From Pseudomonadaceae bacterium (GTDB taxonomy: Bacteria; Pseudomonadota; Alphaproteobacteria; UBA2136; UBA6156), in contig JACKLD010000012.1 in the NCBI GenBank assembly GCA_024236095.1, positions 186,001 through 250,000 on the forward strand: DNA of 64,000 nucleotides, given 5' to 3'. Below, one piece after another: positions 23,707 to 33,400 of the stretch. The notes beneath the pieces were generated by a model, which saw nothing but the letters and a program-made list of their open reading frames with translations, was not told the DNA's origin and searched no databases. Position numbers and translations under genes: made by a program. Positions within the stretch are counted from its first letter, which is position 1. Each line of letters begins with the position of its first letter.

Positions 23707-24795
23707 TTAGCGAATTGCCTTGGCGATTTCCGCAGCAATCACGGCATTGAACGCAGGAGTATAATGCACCGTATCCACATACATCGGACCATCAATAGCC
23801 AAGTCTTGCAACCAAAGCGTTGGCACTTCCCTGTCAAGTTCGGCCCGACGCGCCGCCATCATCTCGTACCCCTTGCCGGAATTGACATGCTGACCGACGT
23901 TTAGCCGCACATACTTCGCAGGAGCAAGGGTACGGCTACCATCATAATGATACGTCGGCACCGGCTGTTGCACGAAGAGACAACGGATTCCGTAAGCTTT
24001 GCACACCCCCGCCAGAGTCACACGATTATGCGTCAAGCGAGTCGTGACGCGCTCAAGCTTATCTGCAGGTGCCGCATCAGGCAACGCAACTTCCTCATCC
24101 TGCTGGCCACGCACAAGCTTCACCAAAAATCGAGCACTGCTGGAGAACCGCGCCATCTCCATAACCTGACCGCGCAACCACCACAGCGGATCAAACTCCA
24201 ATGTTTTGGCAATTTGCGGTGAAAGCCAACTTTCATCAGGAACTTGCGTATGATAAAAATCATTCAGCCCATCAACAAATACCGCCACTTCCGGCACAAA
24301 ACCTTCGGCCAACAGGTTGAGGAAACGGATGCGCTCAATGGTCGAGTAATAGCCACCGGCCCCAAGGTTAAAAACCTTATACTTTCCCGACAAAGCACGT
24401 TCCAGCGCAGCCGGAATTGTCTCATTGTCTTTGACGCCATAGCCAAACGTGGTGGAGCCGCCAAACACATAGACCGTACCTTTGCCCCCAACCAACTCCG
24501 GCTGCTCATCGCGGTTGGCACGCACGTGCTGCCCGGTCACGTTCATGAAGCGTCCATCCACAGGCCGCTCGGCATATTCGACAAACGGTTTGTAGTAAAG
24601 GTTACGGCCCTGCTCGGCCATCAACTGTTTATAATCTTGCCAGTTTTCCCCATAAACCTTCTGCAAGAAAGTATCCGAACCATAAACAAGTTCCTGCGGC
24701 TCCACCTTTTGTAACCAGACATAAGCAACAGCCTCACAAAGCCCGACGAGAACGGCAAGAACGAGAAGATTGGTGATGAGAAGCTTTTTCATCAA
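23707..24795 (-). CDS. Membrane-anchored SGNH/GDSL hydrolase-like protein
   Basis: The 362-residue protein begins with a membrane anchor or uncleaved signal (KLLITNLLVLAVLVGLCEAV) and then shows the SGNH blocks: VYVFGGSTTFGYG (nucleophile serine), the glycine of FNLGAGGYYS, DGLNDF (asparagine) and DTVHYTP with the catalytic Asp and His. It probably acts as an O-acyl esterase or transferase on an envelope glycan. It overlaps the carbamoyltransferase gene by four bases, and SGNH proteins are regular partners in carbamoyltransferase/SxtJ/DUF5989 clusters. Confidence 0.8.
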   Translation of the reverse strand: MMKKLLITNLLVLAVLVGLCEAVAYVWLQKVEPQELVYGSDTFLQKVYGENWQDYKQLMAEQGRNLYYKPFVEYAERPVDGRFMNVTGQHVRANRDEQPELVGGKGTVYVFGGSTTFGYGVKDNETIPAALERALSGKYKVFNLGAGGYYSTIERIRFLNLLAEGFVPEVAVFVDGLNDFYHTQVPDESWLSPQIAKTLEFDPLWWLRGQVMEMARFSSSARFLVKLVRGQQDEEVALPDAAPADKLERVTTRLTHNRVTLAGVCKAYGIRCLFVQQPVPTYHYDGSRTLAPAKYVRLNVGQHVNSGKGYEMMAARRAELDREVPTLWLQDLAIDGPMYVDTVHYTPAFNAVIAAEIAKAIR

Positions 24796-26648
24796 TCCAA
24801 CTCATACTTGTTCTTGTAATCTTCAGCCAGTTTCTTGTCCTGTTTGGCTTTGTGCAGCACGCAGTGGCCCACCACCAACAGGTCGAGGTCGGTACCCATG
24901 AAACACCGGAAGGCATCTTCCGGCGTACAAACAATCGGTTCGCCGCGGACATTAAAGCTGGTATTCACCACCAATGCACAACCGGTGCGTTTTTTGAAGG
25001 CGGAAATCAATTTGTGGTACAGCGGGTTGGTATCGGCATGCACGGTCTGGATGCGCGCCGAATAGTCCACATGGGTCACCGCCGGAATATCCGAACGCGC
25101 CACGTTGAGCTTTTCAATCCCGAACAATTTCTGCTCTGCGGCAGTCATCTTCTTGCGACGCTTGGCTTTCACGCCGTCTACCAGCAGCATGTAAGGGCTG
25201 TCAGCATCCAGCTCAAACCAGTCGGCCACGTCCTCACGCAATACGGAAGGCGCAAACGGACGAAAACTCTCGCGGAATTTCACCTTCAGGTTCAAGGTTT
25301 TCTGCATCGAGGGCGAGCGCGGGTCGCCCAAAATGGAACGCCCTCCCAACGCCCGGGGCCCAAACTCCATGCGGCCTTGGAACCATCCGACCGCCTTTTC
25401 ATCAGCCAGCGCCTTGGCAGTGCTATCAATCATCTTGGCTTCGGTCAGCACCTCAAACCTGGCACCGGCTGCCTTCAAACGGGTTTCAATCTCTTGCTGG
25501 CTAAACGCCGGGCCAAGATAACTGCCGTGCATGCCGTCACGTGGCGCCGTTTTGGCTTTAGAGATTTTGCGTTCGCCGCCCAATTCCATATGCCAAGCCG
25601 CCAACGCAGCTCCCAACGCACCTCCGGCATCACCGGCAGCGGGTTGAATCCAGATGTTTTTGAACGCCCCGTCGCGCAACAGCTTGCCGTTGGCCACACA
25701 GTTGAGCGCCACCCCGCCCGCCATACACAGGTTGGGAATCTTGTATTCCTTGGCCAAGGCCTTCGCCATGCGCAGCATCACCTCTTCGGTCACCGCCTGC
25801 ACCGAGGCAGCCATGTCCATATGGAACTGCGTCAACTGCTCGCTCTCCGGACGGCGTGCGGGCTGGCCGAACAACTCGTCGAACTTGGCATTGGTCATGG
25901 TCAGGCCGGTGCAGTAGTCGAAGTATTCCTGATTGAGGTGGAAGCTGCCGTCCGGTTTGATATGGATAAGGTTCTCCATCATCTTGGCGGCATATTTCGG
26001 CTCACCGTAAGGGGCCAGGCCCATCACCTTATATTCACCGCTGTTCACCTTGAAGCCGGTGTAATACGTCACCGCCGAGTACAATAGCCCCAGCGAGTGC
26101 GGGAAACGGATTTCCTTCTCCAGCGTCAAAGTGTGGCCGTCACCGATGGCCACCGTGGCGGTGGCCCATTCGCCCACGCCGTCCAGCGTCAGCACCACCG
26201 CCTTTTCAAATGGCGAAGGGTAAAACGCGCTGGCCGCATGGCTGATATGGTGTTCGGCAAACAACATCTTGTCCATGCCGCCCCTGAAGCCTCCGGCATG
26301 TTTCTTCAATTCCTTCAGCAACATGTCTTTCTGGAACAGCTTTTCCTTCAGCCATACCGGCATCGCGGTCGAGAACGACGCCAGTCCTCTGGGCGCAAAC
26401 GCCAGATAAGTCTCCAGCAGGCGCTCGAACTTCAAAAACGGTTTGTCGTAAAACGCCACGAAGTCTACCTCATCAAGCATCAGCCCCGCTTCACGCAGCA
26501 CATAGTCCACCGCGTTGCGGGGATAGGCGGGATCATGCTTCTTGCGGGTAAAACGCTCTTCCTGCGCGGCGGCCACAATCTTGCCATCCACCACCAGCGC
26601 GGCGGCACTGTCGTGGTAAAATGCCGAAATGCCCAGAACAATGCTCAT
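24792..26648 (-). CDS. Carbamoyltransferase (NodU/CmcH family)
   Basis: The family transfers a carbamoyl group from carbamoyl phosphate via carbamoyl-AMP to a hydroxyl of a sugar or natural product. The 618-residue protein has the Kae1-like N-terminal ASKHA domain (FYHDSAAALVVDGKIVAAAQ and the metal-binding FAEHHISHAASAFYPSPF), the middle AGGVALNCVANGKLL and the C-terminal domain with EFGPRALGGRSILGDPR. It sits in a tight operon with sxtJ-like and DUF5989 genes upstream and an SGNH hydrolase downstream. The acceptor is probably an envelope polysaccharide; that is inference from context. Confidence 0.92.
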   Translation of the reverse strand: MSIVLGISAFYHDSAAALVVDGKIVAAAQEERFTRKKHDPAYPRNAVDYVLREAGLMLDEVDFVAFYDKPFLKFERLLETYLAFAPRGLASFSTAMPVWLKEKLFQKDMLLKELKKHAGGFRGGMDKMLFAEHHISHAASAFYPSPFEKAVVLTLDGVGEWATATVAIGDGHTLTLEKEIRFPHSLGLLYSAVTYYTGFKVNSGEYKVMGLAPYGEPKYAAKMMENLIHIKPDGSFHLNQEYFDYCTGLTMTNAKFDELFGQPARRPESEQLTQFHMDMAASVQAVTEEVMLRMAKALAKEYKIPNLCMAGGVALNCVANGKLLRDGAFKNIWIQPAAGDAGGALGAALAAWHMELGGERKISKAKTAPRDGMHGSYLGPAFSQQEIETRLKAAGARFEVLTEAKMIDSTAKALADEKAVGWFQGRMEFGPRALGGRSILGDPRSPSMQKTLNLKVKFRESFRPFAPSVLREDVADWFELDADSPYMLLVDGVKAKRRKKMTAAEQKLFGIEKLNVARSDIPAVTHVDYSARIQTVHADTNPLYHKLISAFKKRTGCALVVNTSFNVRGEPIVCTPEDAFRCFMGTDLDLLVVGHCVLHKAKQDKKLAEDYKNKYELD

Positions 26649-26665
26649 GCAATAACCTTACCTTC

Positions 26666-26815
26666 CTAAAACAACGTATAAATGAAGGGTGCCACCGCCG
26701 AGCCATGGGTCAGCACCACCAACCCGCCAAACAACGCCAGCATCAGCAATACCGGCACCAACCAGAATTTCTTGCGGGCCATCATGAAACGGTACAATTC
26801 CACCAAAAACGCCAT
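26666..26815 (-). CDS. DUF5989 family small membrane protein
   Basis: A 49-residue frame reads MAFLVELYRFMMARKKFWLV, then a single membrane helix PVLLMLALFGGLVVLTHGS and the ending AVAPFIYTLF. This matches the DUF5989 pattern of tiny proteins (start ..ELW.F...RKKFWL.P, end ..APFIYTLF) that accompany SxtJ and carbamoyltransferases. The start lies 22 bases after the sxtJ stop and the stop 17 bases before the carbamoyltransferase start. Its role is unknown; an adaptor for membrane placement of the enzyme is plausible. Confidence 0.85.
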   Translation of the reverse strand: MAFLVELYRFMMARKKFWLVPVLLMLALFGGLVVLTHGSAVAPFIYTLF

Positions 26816-26837
26816 TGTTTTATCTCCTGTTTAACGT

Positions 26838-27248
26838 TTAAAACTGGTTGCGCATGCTGCCCACAGGGCTATCCTTGCGGGAAATCCAATAACTCGGCGC
26901 AGCGGGGTCGGCCTTGCGCTCCATCGGGTCCTTGCCGGCCAAGCGCAGGGCAAGCGCGGTGGGAACAATCGCCACCATATACAACAGCGTCATGATGATG
27001 GGGCTGATCACCTTGGCCAACACCAAGCCGAAAGCAAACCAAAGTTTGTTCAGCGGTTGCAGCACGTGGGGCGCGGCATAGGCCAGAACCAAAAAAATCG
27101 CCGCCACCACCAGCGCCCATGCGCGCACGGGTGCACCATGCAACAGGGGTAACAGCCCCACAACGGCAAACACCGCCGCAAACACCTGCCCGAACCCCTT
27201 GTCCGAACCCATCTGCACCTTGCTGTGCGCTTGGCTTTCAGCCGACAT
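26838..27248 (-). CDS. SxtJ family membrane protein
   Basis: The 136-residue protein starts MSAESQAHSKVQMGSDKGFG. It has two hydrophobic segments around VFAAVFAVVGLLPLL and ALVVAAIFLVLAYAAP, then the characteristic LNKLWFAFGLVLAKVISPII, GKDPMERK and a C-terminal YWISRKDSPVGSM. This is the SxtJ pattern, named from saxitoxin clusters, where it accompanies carbamoyltransferases. I start at ATG 27248; the long frame upstream belongs to the opposite strand's glycosyltransferase. It is the first gene of the four-gene carbamoylation operon, divergent from the Gtr-like operon. Confidence 0.85.
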   Translation of the reverse strand: MSAESQAHSKVQMGSDKGFGQVFAAVFAVVGLLPLLHGAPVRAWALVVAAIFLVLAYAAPHVLQPLNKLWFAFGLVLAKVISPIIMTLLYMVAIVPTALALRLAGKDPMERKADPAAPSYWISRKDSPVGSMRNQF

Positions 27249-27383
27249 GACGGATATTCCTCTTGTTACAGGCCGCACCCTAGCAGGGCCCGCACAAGGC
27301 CGCCAGTCTTTCCGCCCATGTTTTCGGCAAGTTGCCATGGGGTAGCGCTTGTGGCAGCGCAGGCACGCGGGTATGGTGGCGCC

Positions 27384-28322
27384 ATGAGTCGCCAGCCCCC
27401 TGCCCCGCAACCCAAAATCGCCATGGTGATCCCCTGCCACAACGAGGCCTCCACCATCGGCACCATGGTCAAACAGGCTCGCAAGCTGCTGCCGGATGCC
27501 GAGATTGTGGTCTGCGACAACGCCAGCGACGACGCCACTGCCGCCGTCGCCGCCAAGGCCGGCGCCACCGTACTGCACGAGGCCCGCAAGGGCAAAGGCC
27601 ACGCCGTGCGGCGGCTGTTTTACGGGGTGGATGCCGATATTTACGTGATGATGGACGGCGACGGCACGTACGACATGGCGGTCCTGCCCAAACTGCTGGA
27701 ACAGTTCCGGCGCGAACGGCTGGCCATGCTGGTCGGCACACGGGTGGAAACAAAACAGGATTGCTACCGCAGCAACCACCGCTGGGGCAACCAAGCCTTC
27801 AATCTGGCACTCAGGGTGTTGTTCGGCTCGCGGTTTTGCGATGTCTTCTCCGGCTACCGCATCTTCAGTCGCGGCTTTGTCAAAAGCTTCGCCACCGACA
27901 GCGGGGGTTTTACCATCGAGAGCGCCATGACCGTCCACGCGCTGGAACTGCGCGCCGCCTGCGCCGAAGTCCCCACCGCCTACGGCGCCCGCCCCGCAGG
28001 TTCGGTCAGCAAACTCAGCACATGGCGCGACGGCCTGCGCATCCTCTTATATATCTCCGCCCTGTTCGCCCGCGAGCGGCCCTTGGCCTGCTACGGCCTG
28101 CTGGCGGGCATGCTGGCCTTACTGGCAACGGGGCTGTTTGTCCCGGTACTGCAAACCTATCTGGCAACGGGCTTGGTGCCGCGTTTCCCCACCCTCATCG
28201 TGGCAGGGTGCATGGGGCTGGCTGCCGTGGTGTGCGTGGTGGCGGGTGTCATACTGCAAAGTATCGCCCATACCCGGCGCGAAGCCAAACAACTGGCCTG
28301 CATGGCCGCGCAAAGGTTCTAA
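27384..28322 (+). CDS. Family 2 glycosyltransferase with C-terminal membrane segments (GtrB/DPM1-like)
   Basis: The 312-residue protein has a GT-A fold with KIAMVIPCHNEASTIGTMVK near the start, CDNASDDATA, the DxD motif MMDGDGTYDM and SGYRIFSRGF. Two membrane helices follow near the C-terminus (CYGLLAGMLALLATGLFVPV and AGCMGLAAVVCVVAGVILQS). This layout matches polyprenyl-phosphate glycosyltransferases such as GtrB. The downstream GT-C enzyme and GtrA-like flippase complete a three-component system for decorating envelope polysaccharide. I start at ATG 27384, where homology begins. Confidence 0.88.
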   Translation: MSRQPPAPQPKIAMVIPCHNEASTIGTMVKQARKLLPDAEIVVCDNASDDATAAVAAKAGATVLHEARKGKGHAVRRLFYGVDADIYVMMDGDGTYDMAVLPKLLEQFRRERLAMLVGTRVETKQDCYRSNHRWGNQAFNLALRVLFGSRFCDVFSGYRIFSRGFVKSFATDSGGFTIESAMTVHALELRAACAEVPTAYGARPAGSVSKLSTWRDGLRILLYISALFARERPLACYGLLAGMLALLATGLFVPVLQTYLATGLVPRFPTLIVAGCMGLAAVVCVVAGVILQSIAHTRREAKQLACMAAQRF

Positions 28323-28325
28323 ACC

Positions 28326-30038
28326 GTGACCACGGCTCTCACCCTCTGGCTGGCGGTGGCGGTGGTTCTCACCCTGCTGGCAGGCATCGGGCGTTTGCTT
28401 GGCGGACGCACCATGCCCGCGTTCACCTCGGTTTGGGTGGGCTGGGGCGCCGCTGCCACGCTGATGACCCTGATGGCAGGCGCCACCCCCCTGCCCATGC
28501 ACCAGCAATTGGCCGCCTTCGGTGCGGTGGGTCTAGCCGGTCTGACCGCCAATCCGCCGACCTGCGACGACCTGCGCCGCCTCGGCAAACTGTGGCTGCT
28601 GGCCCTGCCATTGGCACTGGTGTGGGGCCATACGCAGGTGTTCATGTGGGATGACTTCGCCCACCGCCTGCCTTCATTGGCCTACACCTACATGTTCGAC
28701 AGCCTGCCCGCCGCAGGCCTCCCCCCCAGCCATTCCGACTTCCCCGCCTACCCTTACGCCCTGACCTTGCTGGGACTGGCGGTGTGCGAGCTGCTGGGCG
28801 GCTTCGCCCCCACCGGCATCGCGCTGGTAAACGGCGGGCTGCTGGTGCTGTTTGCAGGCTTGGTGGCCCACACCCTCTGGCCGCGCCACACCTTGCTATG
28901 GGGCCGCCTGGCCGCCGCACTGCTGCTGGTAACAGCGCTGGCACCGCCCTTCATACCCAAGGTGCTGGTATCGGCCTATCAGGATGCCACCCTCGGCCTC
29001 GCCCTTGCCGTGGCATGGCTGGCATGGCGACGCATGCTGCGGGAAGACGCCTACACATGGCGCGACTGGCTGCAATTGGGCGTTTTGCTGGCGCTGGTGG
29101 TCAGCCTCAAGCAAGTCGGGCTGGTGCTGATGACCCTGTTCGGGCTGGCCATCGCCGCCTTGCACGCCCTCAACCTCGCCCCACGCAAACAGGCCGGGCT
29201 GGCACCGGCCTTGCTCCTGTTCGCCCCGCCGGTGCTGGTATGGAGCGCATGGCGCAGTTACGTGGCCCTCAACATGCCGGGCGGCGAATTTTCCCTGATG
29301 CCGTTTGCCGACTGGAACTGGCCGCTCATCCCCACCATGCTGTGGTCGCTTGCCGTTACCATGTGGGAGAAGCCCCTCACCTTCATCCCTCTGTTGGCCA
29401 GCACCCTGCTGCTGGCCAAACCGCGCTGGCGGGCCCGTTATGTCGATGCCCCCACGCTGGCGGCCATCGCGGTGGGCTGGGGCTACGCAGGCTTTCTGGG
29501 CTTTACCTATCTGGCGGCCTTCGGCACCTACGAAGCCGGCATCCTCGCCTCGCTCACCCGCTACCTGCAACACGTCAACTGGATGCTCTGGCTGGTGCTG
29601 CTCGTCACCGCGCAACGGGCGGGGCTGTTCTACCGCCTGCACCAACGGGGCTGGGAGATTGCCGCCATCGCACTCATCCTCACCTTGCCATGGACTTTCA
29701 AACACCAGCTCATCGGCAAACCCAATGCCGAAGCCCGCCAGATGCTCGCCGTCGCCCCGCTGCTGATGGAACGCCTCCCCGCCGACGGCACCATCCTCAT
29801 CCAGGTGGATGAACCCCAAGGCAGCGGTTTCCGCGCCAAAGTGCTGAAGTACGCGCTGGGCCCGCACTACCGCGTGCAAACCGGCGTCACCGGCTTCGGC
29901 GTGGCGGGCAACCCCACGCCCACCGTGTGGCTCATCGCCGATGACGACGGCCTCACCCTGCGCGACTGCCGCAGCGAGCCCTGCACCGTCAGCGTCCTTA
30001 CGCCCGAGGCCACCGAAGCCGAGCCCCCCGCCCCATGA
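28326..30038 (+). CDS. Polytopic GT-C type glycosyltransferase, Gtr operon
   Basis: The 570-residue protein starts with GTG four bases after the previous stop. It has roughly twelve membrane segments and an early loop acidic motif MWDDFAHRLP after the first helices, as in GT-C enzymes that use polyprenyl-phosphate sugars. The last 100 residues form a soluble domain (LLMERLPADGTILIQVDEPQ). No specific family is recognised. Between a GtrB-like and a GtrA-like gene it fits the position of the serotype-specific transferase that adds the sugar to a polysaccharide outside the inner membrane. Confidence 0.75.
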   Translation: MTTALTLWLAVAVVLTLLAGIGRLLGGRTMPAFTSVWVGWGAAATLMTLMAGATPLPMHQQLAAFGAVGLAGLTANPPTCDDLRRLGKLWLLALPLALVWGHTQVFMWDDFAHRLPSLAYTYMFDSLPAAGLPPSHSDFPAYPYALTLLGLAVCELLGGFAPTGIALVNGGLLVLFAGLVAHTLWPRHTLLWGRLAAALLLVTALAPPFIPKVLVSAYQDATLGLALAVAWLAWRRMLREDAYTWRDWLQLGVLLALVVSLKQVGLVLMTLFGLAIAALHALNLAPRKQAGLAPALLLFAPPVLVWSAWRSYVALNMPGGEFSLMPFADWNWPLIPTMLWSLAVTMWEKPLTFIPLLASTLLLAKPRWRARYVDAPTLAAIAVGWGYAGFLGFTYLAAFGTYEAGILASLTRYLQHVNWMLWLVLLVTAQRAGLFYRLHQRGWEIAAIALILTLPWTFKHQLIGKPNAEARQMLAVAPLLMERLPADGTILIQVDEPQGSGFRAKVLKYALGPHYRVQTGVTGFGVAGNPTPTVWLIADDDGLTLRDCRSEPCTVSVLTPEATEAEPPAP

Positions 30039-30418
30039 CCCGCCCCCTGCCCCGCCAGATGCTCGGCTTCCTCGCCGTGGGGGCGCTTGCTTTCGTGGTC
30101 GATGCCGGCACCCTCTGGCTCTTGATGCAAACCGGCTGCCCCGCGATGCTGGCACGGGTGGCCAGCATCGCGCTGGCAATGGTGGTGGCGTGGTACGGCA
30201 ACCGCACCCTCAGCTTCCGCATGACCACCCCGCCCACCCTGCGCGAGTTCACCCGCTATGCCACACTGGCCGGGGGCGTGGCCGTCCTCAACTACGTCAT
30301 CTTCAGCGCCTTGATTTTACTGACCGAGACTCCGCCTCTGCCCGCCACCGCGCTTGCCACCCTCGCCGCGATGACCGCCTCCTTCCTCGGCATGAAACGC
30401 GGTGTCTTCGGCAAATAG
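30035..30418 (+). CDS. GtrA family protein, putative lipid-linked sugar flippase
   Basis: The 127-residue protein has four membrane helices and the GtrA signatures FLAVGALAFVVDAGTLWLL, the conserved WYGNRTLSFR after helix 2 and TRYATLAGGVAVLNYVIFSA. GtrA proteins are thought to flip undecaprenyl-phosphate-glucose made by GtrB. The start overlaps the upstream stop by four bases (ATGA), so all three Gtr genes form one operon. Confidence 0.9.
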   Translation: MTRPLPRQMLGFLAVGALAFVVDAGTLWLLMQTGCPAMLARVASIALAMVVAWYGNRTLSFRMTTPPTLREFTRYATLAGGVAVLNYVIFSALILLTETPPLPATALATLAAMTASFLGMKRGVFGK

Positions 30419-30490
30419 CCGCCCGCGTACACGTCACATTCCGCCATATTCCCGCTTTCTCCATCGCCGCATCCCCGCTATACTCCGCCC

Positions 30491-33400
30491 ATGGGCGTGG
30501 GATACATTCACCTTACCTGCAAGAGCAGCTTTTCCCTGTTGGAGGGCATGGTGCCGGTCAAAAAACTGGCCAAGGCGGTGGCGGGCGCGGGTTTTCCGGC
30601 GGTGGGCGTGGCCGAGCTCGGCAATCTCTTTTCGGCGGTAGAAGCCAGCAAGCACCTCGCCGGCGCGGGCGTGCAACCCATTTTGGGCTGCGAACTTCCG
30701 GTGCTGGAACTCCCCTCCACCACCCTCACCGCCCGCCCTGCATTGGGGATGCTGACCCTGCTGGTACAAAACGAAACGGGGTGGAAAAACCTCGCCCGCC
30801 TTGTCAGCATGGCCAACTTGCGCAAGCAAAACGAAGGCGACAGCGGCGTTGCGTTCAACGAGGTGTTGGCCCGTGCCGAAGGACTGATATGCCTGACCGG
30901 CGCCTACGGGCGCGGCTGGGCCGCGCTGGGCGAGAAACAAGGGCGGCTGGAGGCGTTCATCCAACCTTTGGCCGAGGCCTTTGGCGACCGCTTGTATATC
31001 CAGTTGGAACGCCACGGCACCGACGGCGAAGCCGCCATGGAAGCCAGCCTGTTGGCCTTGGCCGGTAAACTCGACCTGCCGCTGGTGGCCACCAACGACG
31101 TGCGCTTTCTCAAACCCGCCGACCAAGAGGCGTTCGAGGTGCTGGTGGGCATCGGTGATTCCACCACCATGGACGACCCCGCCCGCCGCCGCTTTACCCC
31201 CAACCACCATGTGCGCAGCGAGGCCGATATGCTGGCCGCCTTTGCTGATATCCCTGAAGCCTGTGCCAACACGGTACACATCGCCAAACGCTGCGCCTTC
31301 CTGCTTCCCGCCGTCAGCGTGAAGAAGATGTTCATGCCCAAGTGGGAGTTCAGCGGCGACACCCCCACCGACCAAGTCATCCGCGAAGAAGCCGCCAAGG
31401 GGCTGGCCGAACGGCTGGAGACCCACGTTTACCCTCGCTGCGACAACGACGAGGCCCGCGCCGCCGCCAAGGCGCAGTATGAAAAACAATTGGCCTTCGA
31501 GCTGGATGTGATCATCGGCATGGGATATGAGGGCTACTTTCTGATTACCTCCGACTTCATCCGCTGGGCCAAAAGCAAGGGCATTCCGGTGGGGCCGGGG
31601 CGCGGTTCCGGTGCAGGGAGTTTGGTGGCGTGGTCACTGAAAATCACCGATTTGGACCCCCTGCGCTGGGAGCTCTACTTCGAGCGCTTCCTCAATCCCG
31701 ACCGCGTCAGCCTGCCCGACTTCGATATCGATTTCTGCCAAGACCGCCGCGAGGAGGTTATTGCCTACGTGCAGACGCGTTTCGGTGCCGAACGCGTGGC
31801 CCAAATCATCACCTTCGGGACTTTGAAAGCCAAAGCCTGCCTGCGCGACGTGGGCCGCGTGCTGGGCCTGGGCTACAATTTCGTGGGCCAAATTGCCGCC
31901 CTGGTGCCGGAAGGCGCCAAGCCGCCGCCCATCAGCGAAGTGCTGGAAACCGACGAACGCCTGAAAGCCCGTTACGAGGACGAGGAGGATGTCAAACGGC
32001 TGATTGACGTGGCCCTGCAACTGGAAGGCTGCTACCGCCACGCCAGCACCCACGCGGCAGGGGTGATTATCACCGACCGCCCCATTGCCGAGGTGTGCGG
32101 CCTGTATGTCGACCCACGCTCCCCCATGCCCGCCACCCAGTTCTCCATGGGCGATGCCGAATACGCCGGGCTGGTGAAGTTCGACTTTCTGGGGCTGAAA
32201 ACCCTCTCGGTGGTGCGCATGGCCGAAGTGCTGGCCCGCAAGAAGCAACCGGAATTCGACATCAACACCATCCCGCTGGACGACATGCCCAGCTACCATC
32301 TGCTGGAACTCGGCCGCAACCTCGGCGTGTTCCAGATCGAATCGGCGGGCATGGTCGACCTCACCAAGCGCATGAAAGTTTCCAACATGGAAGACCTCTC
32401 GGCGCTCATCGCCCTCTACCGTCCGGGGCCGATGGAATGGATTCCCAGCTACATCGCCCGAAAAATGGGGCAAGAGCCTGTTTCCTACCCTCACCCACTG
32501 CTGGAAGACACGCTGAAAGTGACCTTCGGCATCGCCGTCTACCAAGAGCAGGTGATGCAAATGGCCCGCACGCTGGCGGGCTACACGCTGGCAGGGGCCG
32601 ACATGCTGCGCCGCGCCATGGGCAAAAAGAAACCCGAAGAAATGGCCAAGCAGCGTGAAATGTTCGTGAAGGGCGCCGCGGACACCAACGGCATCGCGGC
32701 TGATGTCGCCAACAGCATCTTCGACCAGATGAGCGCCTTTGCGGGCTACGGCTTCAACAAGGCCCACAGCATGGCCTATGCGCTGATTGCCTACCAAACG
32801 GCTTACCTGAAAGCCCACTTCCCGCTGGAATTCATGGCGGCCACCATGACGTACGACCGTGGCAACACCGACAAACTGCTCAAATACAAAATGGAGTTGG
32901 AAAAACTCGGTTTCACCCTGCTGCCGCCCGACGTCAATGCCAGCGAAGTGATGTTCTCGGTGGAAGAACCGGCAGGCGGCCAAGGTGCGGTACGTCATGC
33001 GCTAGCGGCTATCAAGGGCGCGGGCGAAGAGGTGATGCGCGGGCTGGTGGCCGAGCGGCAGGCAGGCGGCCCCTTCTCTTCCATCTGGAACCTGCTGGCC
33101 CGCCTCGACCCGCAAGGTATGAACAAGCGCCAGCTTGAGGTTCTCATCAAGTCTGGCGCACTGGACAGTCTTGAGCCCAACCGCGCCCTGCTGCTGGCCA
33201 ACATGGATAAATACCTCGCCTACGCCCAAGCCAACGCCGAACAGAAGTCTAGCGGACAAGAGAGTCTTTTTTCCGCCGAAAGCGGTGATTTGGACCCAGC
33301 CCCGTTCATGCAAGGGTTGGCCCCCGCGCTCGACATCGACCACCTGCAACAACTGGCCTTCGAGCAGGAGACGGTGGGCTTTTATCTCTCCGACCACCCC

